From Rhodocyclaceae bacterium (GTDB lineage: Bacteria; Pseudomonadota; Gammaproteobacteria; Burkholderiales; CAIKXV01): a stretch of 64,000 nt of DNA. Position numbers and translations under genes: made by a program. The stretch lies in the NCBI GenBank assembly GCA_020248265.1, contig JADCHX010000005.1:162590-226589 (forward strand), read 5' to 3'. Below the pieces are notes generated by a model. The model saw only the letters and a program-made list of their open reading frames with translations. It made no database searches and had not been told where the DNA came from. Of the stretch, positions 1-7,992 are shown piece by piece (within the stretch, counting starts at the first letter, position 1; each line of letters opens with the position of its first letter).

Positions 1-138
1 TCAGCGTGCCGGCGGATTGCCGCGCTTGGCCGCGGCACCTGCCGGGATCACCGCACCGGACGAGCCAGGCGGCAGCGCTTTCTTCGTCTGCTTGGGCTTC
101 TTAACTTCCTTGTTGCTGCGCTGCTGACCTTTGGGCAT
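1..138 (-). CDS. small lysine-rich hypothetical protein, 45 aa
   Basis: An ATG at 138 with an AGGAGG ribosome site six bases upstream opens a 45-residue frame that ends in TGA at the first base of the window. The product begins MPKGQQRSNKEVKKPKQTKK and continues with a Gly/Ala/Pro-rich tail, so it is strongly basic and probably unstructured. Short proteins starting MPKGQQR-NKE-KKPK are, from memory, common as uncharacterised proteins in proteobacteria. It lies 86 bases downstream of the UbiD gene on the same strand and could share its transcript. No function is assigned. Confidence 0.65.
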   Translation of the reverse strand: MPKGQQRSNKEVKKPKQTKKALPPGSSGAVIPAGAAAKRGNPPAR

Positions 139-224
139 CGAAGCCTCCTGATTGTGCTGGCTGCGAACGGGGCGGCCAGTGGCTCAGGATACGCGCAACG
201 ACCGTCCCCTGCGCTTGAACGGTT

Positions 225-1835
225 TCAGCGGCCGCTCGGCACCTTCGCGGCGAACACCGACCCGCGCACGCACATCCGCCCTTCCGGGTCCTGCCAGAGC
301 TTCTCGTCGACGTGGAGCTTGCCGAACGCCCGGGTGATCGATTGCAGCGGGTATCCGGGGAAAGCGTCGATCACCTCGGCGTAGTACAGCGGCTTCGGCC
401 CGATCAGATCCAGGATGCGCGCGGCCAGTTCTTCCACCTCGCCCGCCCGGGGCTTGCGGTCGGCTGCCTTGACCGCCGATTCGTCGAGCTTGTAGCTACC
501 GAGCTTCACCGTGTCCGAGTAGGCGTAGCGGATGCGCTCGTAGCGCTCGCGCGGGATGCCCTCCGGGATGGTCGCATCGATGCCGACCTTCGCGCCGGTG
601 GGCACCACGCCGGCCGGCATCACCGGCAGGCTCGGATCGAGCGGCTTGGCGCGCGCGCCGGGGACGATGAACACGTCGCGATCGCCCTGCACCCGCGTCG
701 CGATCGCCCACTCGACGTCGAGCGGGTCGTACACGTCGATATCGTCGTCGACCACGACCGCATGCTTGATGTCACCGACCGACAGCACCGCCATCAGCGC
801 ATTCTTACCTTCACCGGCCTGCTTCCTGATCGACACGATCACATGCCAGGAGCCGTTGCCGCCCAGCGTGACGTTGATGTCCTTCACCTGGATGCCAGCC
901 GCCTTCAGCGCACCGCGCAACTGCGACCAGCGCGTCGGGATCATCAGCCATGCCACTTCCCAGGGCATGTGCAGGTTGTAGTAGATCGGATCTCTCCGGT
1001 GCGAGATCGCCTTCACCCGGACCAGCGGGTTCCAGTGCAGGCCGCCCATCAGCTGGGTGAATTCGCCGAAGCGGCCTTCCGGCCAGGTCCAGCCAGTCGG
1101 CAGGATCTCGGCCTCGAGCACCATCTCGGCGTCGGCCAGGTAGGGCACGTCGATGGTCTCGCACATCGACAGCCGGGTCGGCCCGCCGCGCAACCCGCCG
1201 GCGATGTCGATCTCGTCGACGCCCATCGGCGCGCGGTAGCCCGCGGCCATGAACTCGAACGGATGCGTGCCGATCGAGATGGAGATCGGCAGCGGGCGCT
1301 TCTCGAGGAAGGCCTTGTGCGCGAGCGCGCGCAGGTTGTTCGGGGTGACGATGTCGATGCCGGTGAGGTTCTTCTCCTTCAGCAGGTAGCGGTAGATGCC
1401 GGCATTGAGCCCGCCCTGCCCGTCGCGCACGATGGTGATGCCACCAGTGATCATCGGGCCGCCGTCGAGCACCGAGGACATCGGGATCGGCAGGTCAAAC
1501 AGGTCGACGTCGTCGCCGTAGCGCGTGACTTCGCGCGTGCTGCTCTGCTCCACATAGACCGGCGGGATCGGATCGGCGATGCCCTTGGTGAGCTTCTGTT
1601 CTATGTCGGCGTACTTCTCGACGCCCAGACCGATCGCCACCCGCTCGCTGGATCGGATCAGGCCGGACACCACCGGCATGTCGTAGCCGATCACGCGATG
1701 GAACGCGAGCGCCTTGTCGCTCTGGTCGACCAGCGTCGCGATGTGCCGGCTGTCGACCGGCTCGTGGATGTCGAGCAGCTGCCCGGCTGCACGCAGGCGG
1801 TCGAGGTAGTCGCGGAAGGTTTCTTTCTCATGCAT
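225..1835 (-). CDS. UbiD family decarboxylase
   Basis: This 536-residue protein belongs to the UbiD family, whose members use prenylated FMN to decarboxylate (or reversibly carboxylate) aromatic and alpha,beta-unsaturated acids in the cytoplasm. Family landmarks are visible: NAGIYRYLL holds the Arg expected to contact prFMN and substrate, and PEGRFGEFTQ holds the two acidic residues of the E-G-P-F-G-E motif, with Arg in place of Pro. The tail beyond residue 430 is longer than in the two UbiD proteins near 38 kb. A GGAGGAG site precedes the ATG. The gene diverges from a Bug/AMP-ligase operon and has its own promoter-like sequence. No ubiX, which makes the cofactor, is in the window. The substrate is unknown. 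Confidence 0.88.
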   Translation of the reverse strand: MHEKETFRDYLDRLRAAGQLLDIHEPVDSRHIATLVDQSDKALAFHRVIGYDMPVVSGLIRSSERVAIGLGVEKYADIEQKLTKGIADPIPPVYVEQSSTREVTRYGDDVDLFDLPIPMSSVLDGGPMITGGITIVRDGQGGLNAGIYRYLLKEKNLTGIDIVTPNNLRALAHKAFLEKRPLPISISIGTHPFEFMAAGYRAPMGVDEIDIAGGLRGGPTRLSMCETIDVPYLADAEMVLEAEILPTGWTWPEGRFGEFTQLMGGLHWNPLVRVKAISHRRDPIYYNLHMPWEVAWLMIPTRWSQLRGALKAAGIQVKDINVTLGGNGSWHVIVSIRKQAGEGKNALMAVLSVGDIKHAVVVDDDIDVYDPLDVEWAIATRVQGDRDVFIVPGARAKPLDPSLPVMPAGVVPTGAKVGIDATIPEGIPRERYERIRYAYSDTVKLGSYKLDESAVKAADRKPRAGEVEELAARILDLIGPKPLYYAEVIDAFPGYPLQSITRAFGKLHVDEKLWQDPEGRMCVRGSVFAAKVPSGR

Positions 1836-1877
1836 GGTCGGCTCCTCCGCCGGGGCGTGACAAATGGACGTGTCCGA

Positions 1878-1905
1878 AGTATAGAAGAGCGAGGCGCCAT
1901 GGCAA
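1878..1905 (-). promoter_or_regulatory. sigma70-type promoter for the UbiD gene
   Basis: Read on the minus strand, TTGCCA (1905-1900) and TATACT (1883-1878) are separated by 16 bases, each matching the consensus at five of six positions. Transcription would begin near 1871 and give a leader of about 35 nt. Confidence 0.5.
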
Positions 1906-1930
1906 GCCGATTGCCCGCGGCCGCGAAATT

Positions 1931-2980
1931 GTGATCACACACGAGGTAGCTGCCTTGAACCTGCACACCCTCTCACTGTCGCCGATTGCCCGCCAGCGCG
2001 CGTGCCGCCGCCTGGCTGTCTCGGCCGTCATGTCGACGGCACTGGTGGCCGGCCTGCCGCAGGCGTGCGCTCAGGACTCCGCGTTTCCGCAGCGGGCCGT
2101 GCGCATGATCATTCCGTTCGCCGCGGGCGGCGCGATCGACATCATGGCGCGCCCGATCGGCCGCCGGCTGCAGGAGTTCCTCGGCCATCCGGTGATCATC
2201 GACAACCGCGCCGGCGGCGGTGGCAGCCTCGCGGCGGAACTGGTCGCCCGTTCCGCGCCCGACGGCTACACGCTGCTGATGGGTTCGACCAGCCCGCTGG
2301 CGATCAACCCGGCCGCGCTGGCCAAGGTCGGCTACGACACGATGCGCGACTTCTCGCCGATCTCGCTGGTCGCCACACAGCCCCTGCTGATCGTCTCGCA
2401 CCCCTCGCTGCCGGCGAAGAACATCAAGGACGTGATCGCGCTCGCCAGGCGCAACCCGGGCAAGCTTTCCTACGGCAGCGCGGGGCCGGGCACCTCGAAT
2501 CACCTGACCGGCGCGCTGCTCGCGCATGCTGCCGGCATCGACCTGCTGCACGTGCCGTACAAGGGCGGCGGGCCGGCGCTCAATGCGCTGCTCGGCGGCG
2601 AGATCGAACTGCAGGTGAGCCAGCCCAACACCATGGTCGCGTTCGTCAAGAGCGGACGCGTGCGCGCGATCGCCACCACCGGCTCGAAGCGCTCGGCGAT
2701 CTATCCGGACGTTGGCACCCTGGTCGAGGCCGGTTACAAGGAACTCGACATCACCGGCTGGTACTGCGTGGTCGGCCCCGCCAACATACCCAGGCCGACC
2801 GTGGACCGGCTCAACGCCGACCTGCGGCGCACGATGGCCGCCGCCGACGTGCGCAGCATACTGCTCGCCGAAGGCACCGATCCGGTCGCCAGCAGCCCGG
2901 AAGAGCTCGGTGCGCTGATGAAGCGCGAACTGGTGCGCTGGGCAGCGGCGGTGAAGCTCGCCGGCGTACGCCCCGAGTAG
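1931..2980 (+). CDS. Bug/TctC family tripartite tricarboxylate receptor
   Basis: The 349-residue product is a periplasmic solute-binding protein of the TctC (Bug) family, which captures carboxylates for TctAB permeases. After a basic N-region and a signal peptide ending near QACA come the family blocks: VRMIIPFAAGGAIDIMARPI, a DNRAGGGG loop, a SAPDGYTLL ligand-loop segment, and LLHVPYKGGGPALNALLGG. The GTG at 1931 has no clear ribosome site; an in-frame TTG at 1955 follows GAGG at good spacing and may be the true start. The gene heads an operon with an AMP-ligase six bases downstream, which suggests that the captured acid is activated to a CoA thioester. Confidence 0.88.
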   Translation: MITHEVAALNLHTLSLSPIARQRACRRLAVSAVMSTALVAGLPQACAQDSAFPQRAVRMIIPFAAGGAIDIMARPIGRRLQEFLGHPVIIDNRAGGGGSLAAELVARSAPDGYTLLMGSTSPLAINPAALAKVGYDTMRDFSPISLVATQPLLIVSHPSLPAKNIKDVIALARRNPGKLSYGSAGPGTSNHLTGALLAHAAGIDLLHVPYKGGGPALNALLGGEIELQVSQPNTMVAFVKSGRVRAIATTGSKRSAIYPDVGTLVEAGYKELDITGWYCVVGPANIPRPTVDRLNADLRRTMAAADVRSILLAEGTDPVASSPEELGALMKRELVRWAAAVKLAGVRPE

Positions 2981-2986
2981 CCGGCC

Positions 2987-4516
2987 GTGATCAAGACCGA
3001 CAACCTCGGTGCCCTGTACGACCCGGAACTGCACCAGCAGAGCGGCGGCGATACCGTCGCGCTGATCGACCTGCTCGATCGCGATGCGCCGCGCGAGTAC
3101 TCGCACCGCCAGGTGGAGGATGCCGCGAATGCCTTTGCGCGCGGCCTGTTCGCCAGCGGGCTGGTGCGCGGCGATGCGGTGGCCATCCTTTCAACCAACC
3201 GCGCGGAGTACCTGTTCGCTTTCCTCGGCATCGTACGGGCCGGCATGGTCGCGGTACCGGTCAGCCACAGGTTCCCGGCCTCGACCATCGATTTCATCCT
3301 CGGCGACTGTCAGGCGAAGCATGTGGTGTGCGACGAGCGGAGCCGATCGCTGCTGCCCGACAGCCTGCCAGTCACCGTCTTCGATGGCACCGGGCCTGAC
3401 GGGTTCCCCGCGCGGCTCGACCCCGGGCCCTTCGAGCCGGCGCATCCGTCGCCTGAAGAAGTGGCGATGGTGCTCTACACCTCGGGCTCGACCGGGCGCC
3501 CGAAAGGGGTCCCGCTGACCCACGGCGGCCACCTGTGGGCCCTGCGCGCGCGCGCCCGGCGCGGCGCACCGTTCGCCGCCCAGCGACTGCTGGTCGCCGC
3601 GCCGCTCTATCACATGAACGGGCTGTGCACGTCGCTCTTCACGATCGCCGTGGGCGCGAGCATGGTGCTGCTGCCCGAGTTCGATGCGCGCCTGTACCTG
3701 CAGGCCATCGAACGCTACCGCTGCACCTGGCTCACCGGAGTGCCGCCGATGTTCGCGATGTGCCTGCAGCAGCGCGACCTGCTCGAGCAGGTCGACCGCT
3801 CGTCGGTGCAGACGGTGCGCATGGGTTCGGCGCCGATCTCGCTCAAGCTTTGGGACGCGGTGAAGGCCACCTTCCCCGGCGCGCTCGTGATGAACTCCTA
3901 CGGCACGACCGAGGCCGGCCCGGTGGTATGCGCCCCGCGTCCGGACCGCACGCTGCCGCCGCTGTCGATCGGCTGGCCGATGGAGGGCGTCGAGCTGCGC
4001 CTGGTCGATGCCGGCGGCCACGACGCGGACGAAGGCGTGCTGTGGCAGCGCACGCCGGCCAACATGCACGGCTACCTGAACCTGCCGGAGAAGACGCGCG
4101 AGGTGCTCACGCCCGAGGGCTGGTATGTATCGGGCGACGTGTTCCGGCGCGATGCGGACGGTGCGTACTTCTTCGTCGGCCGCACCGACGACATGTTCGT
4201 CTGCGGCGGCGAGAACATCTTCCCGGGCGAGGTCGAATCGCTCCTTGAGCGCCACCCCGGGGTCCAGCAGGCCTGCGTGGTACCAGTGCCCGACGAGATC
4301 AAGGGCGAGAAGCCGTTTGCATTCGTGGTGCGGGCGCCAGGCAGCATGCTCGACGAAGCCGAGGTCAAGCGGTTCGCACTGGAACACGCGCCCGCCTACC
4401 AGCATCCGCGGCGGGTCGACTTCCTCGATGCGATGCCGCTCGCCGGGCCGAACAAGGTCGACCGCAAGGCGCTCAAGGCACAGGCTGCGGCGATCGTGGC
4501 CGGCCAGCCTGCCTGA
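2987..4516 (+). CDS. acyl-CoA synthetase (AMP-dependent synthetase/ligase)
   Basis: This 509-residue cytoplasmic enzyme of the ANL superfamily would convert a carboxylic acid to its acyl-CoA via an acyl-adenylate. The AMP-binding P-loop is VLYTSGSTGRPKGV (about residue 161), followed by NSYGTTEAG, then GWYVSGDVFR and VGRTDDMFVCGGENIFPGEV near the hinge, and a C-terminal Lys in PNKVDRKALK that would make the adenylate. The start is GTG. It sits between a Bug receptor and a VOC protein, and its stop overlaps the start of the next gene by one base, so the three are probably co-translated. The acid is not identifiable; aromatic or crotonobetaine-like acids are used by relatives. Confidence 0.88.
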   Translation: MIKTDNLGALYDPELHQQSGGDTVALIDLLDRDAPREYSHRQVEDAANAFARGLFASGLVRGDAVAILSTNRAEYLFAFLGIVRAGMVAVPVSHRFPASTIDFILGDCQAKHVVCDERSRSLLPDSLPVTVFDGTGPDGFPARLDPGPFEPAHPSPEEVAMVLYTSGSTGRPKGVPLTHGGHLWALRARARRGAPFAAQRLLVAAPLYHMNGLCTSLFTIAVGASMVLLPEFDARLYLQAIERYRCTWLTGVPPMFAMCLQQRDLLEQVDRSSVQTVRMGSAPISLKLWDAVKATFPGALVMNSYGTTEAGPVVCAPRPDRTLPPLSIGWPMEGVELRLVDAGGHDADEGVLWQRTPANMHGYLNLPEKTREVLTPEGWYVSGDVFRRDADGAYFFVGRTDDMFVCGGENIFPGEVESLLERHPGVQQACVVPVPDEIKGEKPFAFVVRAPGSMLDEAEVKRFALEHAPAYQHPRRVDFLDAMPLAGPNKVDRKALKAQAAAIVAGQPA

Positions 4517-5364
4517 TGATGGCACTGCAGCCCGCCACCGCGCACGCGGCACCGGTCCTGGCGCTCGACCATCTCGGCTGCATCGCAGGGGACTTCGATG
4601 CAGCGGCGGCGGCCTGGGAACGGCTTGGATTCCGGCTCTGCCCGCGCAGCCCCCAGCGCGGCGCGGTGCCGGGGCACGAGGGCATGCATCCGTGGGCGAC
4701 CTCGAACCGCTGCGCCCTGTTCCAGCGCGGCTACCTGGAGCTGATCGGCGTCACCTGCCCGGGCGCGTTCAACCCGTGGGCATCCTTCATGGAGCGCGGC
4801 CCCGGCCTGCACATCCTCGCGCTGCGCTGCGATGGCGCCGACACGGCCTACGCGGCGCTCGCCGCGGACGCGGCCTTCCTGCAGCCCCCGGTGCAGCGCG
4901 AGCGCGAGGTCGATGTCGATGGCGCGATGCGCCTCATGCGCTTTCGCAATATCTTCAGCCGCGATGCCGACTGCCCGGAAGCGCGCTACATCATCATCGA
5001 GCACCAGACACCCGGCTACCTCTGGCAGCCGCGCTACCTCGACCACGACAATGGCGCAGTCGCGCTGCTTTCGGCCACGTTCGTCGCCGACGATCCTCGG
5101 CCGATCGTCCGGCACCTGGACGCGCTCGGCAGGCCGGCAGGGGTGGAGGCGGTCGACACCACCACCTTCGCGTCGCGTCATGGCTGGCGGCCATCGAGGC
5201 TGCCCGGGCTCCACGCGCTGACCGTCGGCGTGCTCGACCTCGGCCGTGCACTGGCGCTGCTCGAGGCGCGTGGCGTGCCGTTCACCCGTGACGGTGCTCT
5301 GGCCTGGATCGACCCCGCCCACGCGGGCGGTTTCTCGATGGGCCTGCGCGAGGTGCAGCCATGA
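4516..5364 (+). CDS. VOC superfamily (glyoxalase-like domain) protein
   Basis: The 282-residue protein opens with LALDHLGCIAGDFDAAAAAW, the usual first strand and helix of a vicinal-oxygen-chelate module, and has a second half that repeats the pattern (LTVGVLDLGRALALLEARGV). This resembles the two-module glyoxalase-like proteins. Such folds bind a divalent metal and act as dioxygenases, epimerases or lyases; the exact reaction cannot be given. Two ATG codons lie in tandem, the first overlapping the ligase stop as ATGA, so translation is probably coupled. The gene ends in ATGA with the relic of a further gene. Confidence 0.75.
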   Translation: MMALQPATAHAAPVLALDHLGCIAGDFDAAAAAWERLGFRLCPRSPQRGAVPGHEGMHPWATSNRCALFQRGYLELIGVTCPGAFNPWASFMERGPGLHILALRCDGADTAYAALAADAAFLQPPVQREREVDVDGAMRLMRFRNIFSRDADCPEARYIIIEHQTPGYLWQPRYLDHDNGAVALLSATFVADDPRPIVRHLDALGRPAGVEAVDTTTFASRHGWRPSRLPGLHALTVGVLDLGRALALLEARGVPFTRDGALAWIDPAHAGGFSMGLREVQP

Positions 5365-5456
5365 AGGCGGCGGTCATCCGGCATCACGGTGCCGTCGTTG
5401 CCAGTACAGCGCCTGCGCGGCGTGCGCTCAGCGCGCCGCGCGCACGCCCGCAATGA
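5361..5456 (+). pseudogene. 5' relic of a quinone oxidoreductase/zinc-type alcohol dehydrogenase gene
   Basis: An ATG at 5361 overlaps the VOC stop codon as ATGA and begins MKAAVIRHHG, the standard N-terminus of MDR-superfamily reductases. The similarity ends after about a dozen codons. The frame then runs through low-complexity Ala/Arg/Pro residues to TGA at 5454-5456, giving only 31 residues where about 320 would be expected, and its end overlaps the 3' end of the convergent hydrolase gene. The likely history is an operon gene whose body was deleted, with the breakpoint near 5400. It could also be a chance frame, but the coupled start and typical first ten residues argue against that. Confidence 0.5.
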
Positions 5457-6000
5457 GTTCGTCTAGCCAGACCTGTCCCTGCGGCCAGTCGCCCAGCCCT
5501 GAATCGGCGTTGATGTGGCCCTTCGCTCCGATCACGCGATACGCGGCACCCCAGGCCTCGGCGAACGCCCTGGACCTGGGTTCGGCCACCATCGGATCGT
5601 TCGTGCTGGCGACGACGATGGTCGGGAACGGCATCTTCATCAGCGGCATCGGCGAGAAGCCGATCGGGCCGGGCGGCCAGTCGGGGGAGTCGACGTCGCT
5701 GGGCGACACCAGCAATGCGGCTGCGACCGTGCCGATGTCGCCGGCCTGCACCCAGTTGGCCACCAGGCTGCAGGCGAGCGAATGCGCGACCAGCACGATC
5801 GGCGCGGGCGCGAGGGACGCCACCGTGCGTTGCAGCGAGGCCACCCAGTCTTCCCGACGCGGCGTGGTCCACTCCGACTGCTCGATGCGCACGCAGCCGG
5901 GACGCTGCCGCTGCCAGTGCGTCTGCCAGTGCGCGGGGCCGGAGTTGCCCCGGCCGGGCAGGATCAGGACGACTGGATCCAACGCACCGGCAGCGCTCAT
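5428..6000 (-). CDS. RBBP9/YdeN-like alpha/beta hydrolase
   Basis: The 190-residue protein is a small serine hydrolase of the RBBP9/YdeN family. It begins with VVLILPGRGNSGPAHWQTHW, typical of the family. The nucleophile Ser lies in LVAHSLACSLVANW, the acid in VVASTNDPMVAE, and the His in GAKGHINADSGLGDW. The chosen ATG at 6000 overlaps the stop of the upstream deacetylase as ATGA, which decides the start and shows coupling; longer upstream frames only read through the deacetylase gene. The physiological ester or amide is unknown. Confidence 0.85.
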   Translation of the reverse strand: MSAAGALDPVVLILPGRGNSGPAHWQTHWQRQRPGCVRIEQSEWTTPRREDWVASLQRTVASLAPAPIVLVAHSLACSLVANWVQAGDIGTVAAALLVSPSDVDSPDWPPGPIGFSPMPLMKMPFPTIVVASTNDPMVAEPRSRAFAEAWGAAYRVIGAKGHINADSGLGDWPQGQVWLDELIAGVRAAR

Positions 6001-6851
6001 GCTTCGCCCGCGGCCACGCGTGCCCGGTACTCGGCCGCTGCCACGTCCATGCGCACGAACACCGCACCGCGCGCGAGCAGCGTGTCCACCAGCTTCTCGA
6101 GCATCAGGATGCGGTGGCCACGCCCGATGATGAACGGATGGCAGGTATAGGTAAGCACGCCCCAGTCGAGCTCGCGCTGCATGTAGTCGAAGTCGGCGAT
6201 CCAGTTGCCGAGCACCTGGTCGGCGTTCATGTTGCCGGGCCGGATGGCGTTCGGGTAACGCATGAACTCGAAGTGCGGCGCATCGTCGGTGGACCAGCTG
6301 ATCGGCATCTCGAGCAGGTTCGAAGGCTTGCCGAACACCGCCGGCTGCTCGAGCTCGATGATGTCGCCCTGGCGTGCGAAGTACGGCGTGTAGTCGTCGC
6401 CCATCATGCTGCTGTCGTAGGTGAAGCCGTGCTTGAGCATGAGCTCGATCGAATGCGGCGACAGATCCCACGAAGGCGAGCGGTATCCGGTCGGGCGCTC
6501 ACCGCAGGTGCGTTCGATGGCGGCGATGCCCCGCACGAGCTCGTTCTCTTCTTCCTCGCGCGACAGCGTCGCGGGCGGCACATGCTTCCAGCCGTGGTGT
6601 CCGATCTCGTGGCCCGCGCGCGCCACCGAGGCCACTGCATCGGGGAAGGTCTCGGCGGTGTGCCCGGGCACGAACCAGGTGGTCGGCAGGCCACGCTGGC
6701 CGAGCATCTTCAGCAGCCGGGGCGCAGACACGCGCGGACCGAACTCGCCACGCGAGATGGCCGAGGGAGTGGGCGTACCACGCGCGATGAAACCCGAGAT
6801 GGCATCGAAATCGAAGGTCAGGCAGACCAGGTGGCGGCGGGCTTTTGACAT
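5997..6851 (-). CDS. polysaccharide deacetylase family protein
   Basis: The 284-residue product has the NodB-homology fold. LVCLTFDFDAISGF carries the catalytic and metal Asp pair in the TFDFD form, and GHEIGHHGWKHVPP carries the metal His residues. This variant resembles the PuuE/cyclic-amidase-like branch as much as true chitin or peptidoglycan deacetylases, so the substrate may be an amide or imide. There is no signal peptide, which fits a cytoplasmic enzyme. The ATG at 6851 puts the family's usual N-terminus at the start; an ATG at 6944 would add 31 unrelated residues. It is co-transcribed with the hydrolase and diverges from a Bug gene. Confidence 0.8.
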   Translation of the reverse strand: MSKARRHLVCLTFDFDAISGFIARGTPTPSAISRGEFGPRVSAPRLLKMLGQRGLPTTWFVPGHTAETFPDAVASVARAGHEIGHHGWKHVPPATLSREEEENELVRGIAAIERTCGERPTGYRSPSWDLSPHSIELMLKHGFTYDSSMMGDDYTPYFARQGDIIELEQPAVFGKPSNLLEMPISWSTDDAPHFEFMRYPNAIRPGNMNADQVLGNWIADFDYMQRELDWGVLTYTCHPFIIGRGHRILMLEKLVDTLLARGAVFVRMDVAAAEYRARVAAGEA

Positions 6852-6977
6852 GGGCGCGGTTGTTGCTCCAGACTGGTCCGTCGCCGGATGGCGACAGTCG
6901 ACGAGACGCGAAATGCGTCGGCGCAGTGTATCAATTCGATCCATCGGCCATCATCAGGCCACGAAGGGGAGTACGAC

Positions 6978-7967
6978 ATGAACGCATCGAAGCTGTCGGC
7001 ACTGATGGTGCTGGCGCTGGCGCTGCCGGGACCGATCGCGGTAGCGCAGGCGGCGGAGGCGCCGGGTCCGTACCCTTCACGGCCGATCCGCTACGTCGTA
7101 CCGTTCGCGCCGGGCGGCCCGACCGACATCATGTCGCGTGCGATCGCCGAACGCCTGTCGGTCGCGCTCGGCACGCCTGTCGTGGTCGACAACCGGGCGG
7201 GGGCCGGCGGTGGCGTGGGTGCGGAGATCGTCGCGCGGTCCGCCCCCGACGGCTACACGCTGATGATCGGCCATGTCGGTACGCATGCGATCAACATCAG
7301 CCTGTATGCGAAGGTCAACTACGACCCGATCAAGGACTTCCAGCCGATCTCGATGATCGCGACGCTGCCATTCGTGCTGGTGGTGAACCCCGGCGTGCCA
7401 GCGAAGAACGTGAAGGACCTGATCGCGCTCGCCCGCGCGAAGCCGGGCGTACTCAACTTCGCTTCGGCTGGCAGCGGCGGCCCGACCCATCTGGCGGGTG
7501 AACTGTTCAAGAGCACGGCTGCGATCGACATCGTGCATATCCCCTACAAGGGCAATGCGGCGGCGCTGGGCGACCTGGTCGGCGGGCAGGTGCAGATGAT
7601 GTTCTCGAACATGCTGACCGCGATGCCGTTCGTGCGTGCAGGCAAGCTGCGCGCGATCGCCGTCTCGACGCTCAAGCGCTCGCCGCAGGCGCCTGAACTG
7701 CCGACGGTGTCCGAGGGCGGCGCGACCGGCTACGACGTTACGCCGTGGTATGGCGTGCTCGCCCCGTCCGGGCTGCCGAAGCCGCTGCTGTCGCGGCTGC
7801 ATGGCGAGGTGTCGAAGATCGTCGACTCGCCCGAGATGCGGGAACGGTTCGTCACGCAGGGGGTCGACTTGGCGTCGAGCACGCCGGAGGCGTTCGCCGC
7901 GCTGATCCGCGCGGAGATCCCGCGCTGGCGCGAACTGGTGAAGCGGTCGGGGGCGCGGGCAGACTGA
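6978..7967 (+). CDS. Bug/TctC family receptor
   Basis: This 329-residue periplasmic receptor starts at an ATG preceded by AAGGGGAG at good spacing; an earlier ATG at 6888 lacks one and would put 30 polar residues before the signal peptide. Cleavage is expected after PIAVAQA. Family blocks are RYVVPFAPGGPTDIMSRAI, DNRAGAGGGVGAE, SAPDGYTLM and VHIPYKGNAAALGDLVGG. It is transcribed away from the deacetylase gene and converges on a second Bug gene 25 bases downstream, so it is probably monocistronic. Confidence 0.88.
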   Translation: MNASKLSALMVLALALPGPIAVAQAAEAPGPYPSRPIRYVVPFAPGGPTDIMSRAIAERLSVALGTPVVVDNRAGAGGGVGAEIVARSAPDGYTLMIGHVGTHAINISLYAKVNYDPIKDFQPISMIATLPFVLVVNPGVPAKNVKDLIALARAKPGVLNFASAGSGGPTHLAGELFKSTAAIDIVHIPYKGNAAALGDLVGGQVQMMFSNMLTAMPFVRAGKLRAIAVSTLKRSPQAPELPTVSEGGATGYDVTPWYGVLAPSGLPKPLLSRLHGEVSKIVDSPEMRERFVTQGVDLASSTPEAFAALIRAEIPRWRELVKRSGARAD

Positions 7968-7992
7968 GTTGGCCGGCGTACGCCTGCCCCGC

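Noticed and set aside
312..1934. 540-codon open frame antisense to the UbiD gene
   Set aside because: High GC leaves long antisense frames. The product is Arg/His/Gln/Asp-rich with no known motif, and the UbiD frame has family residues.
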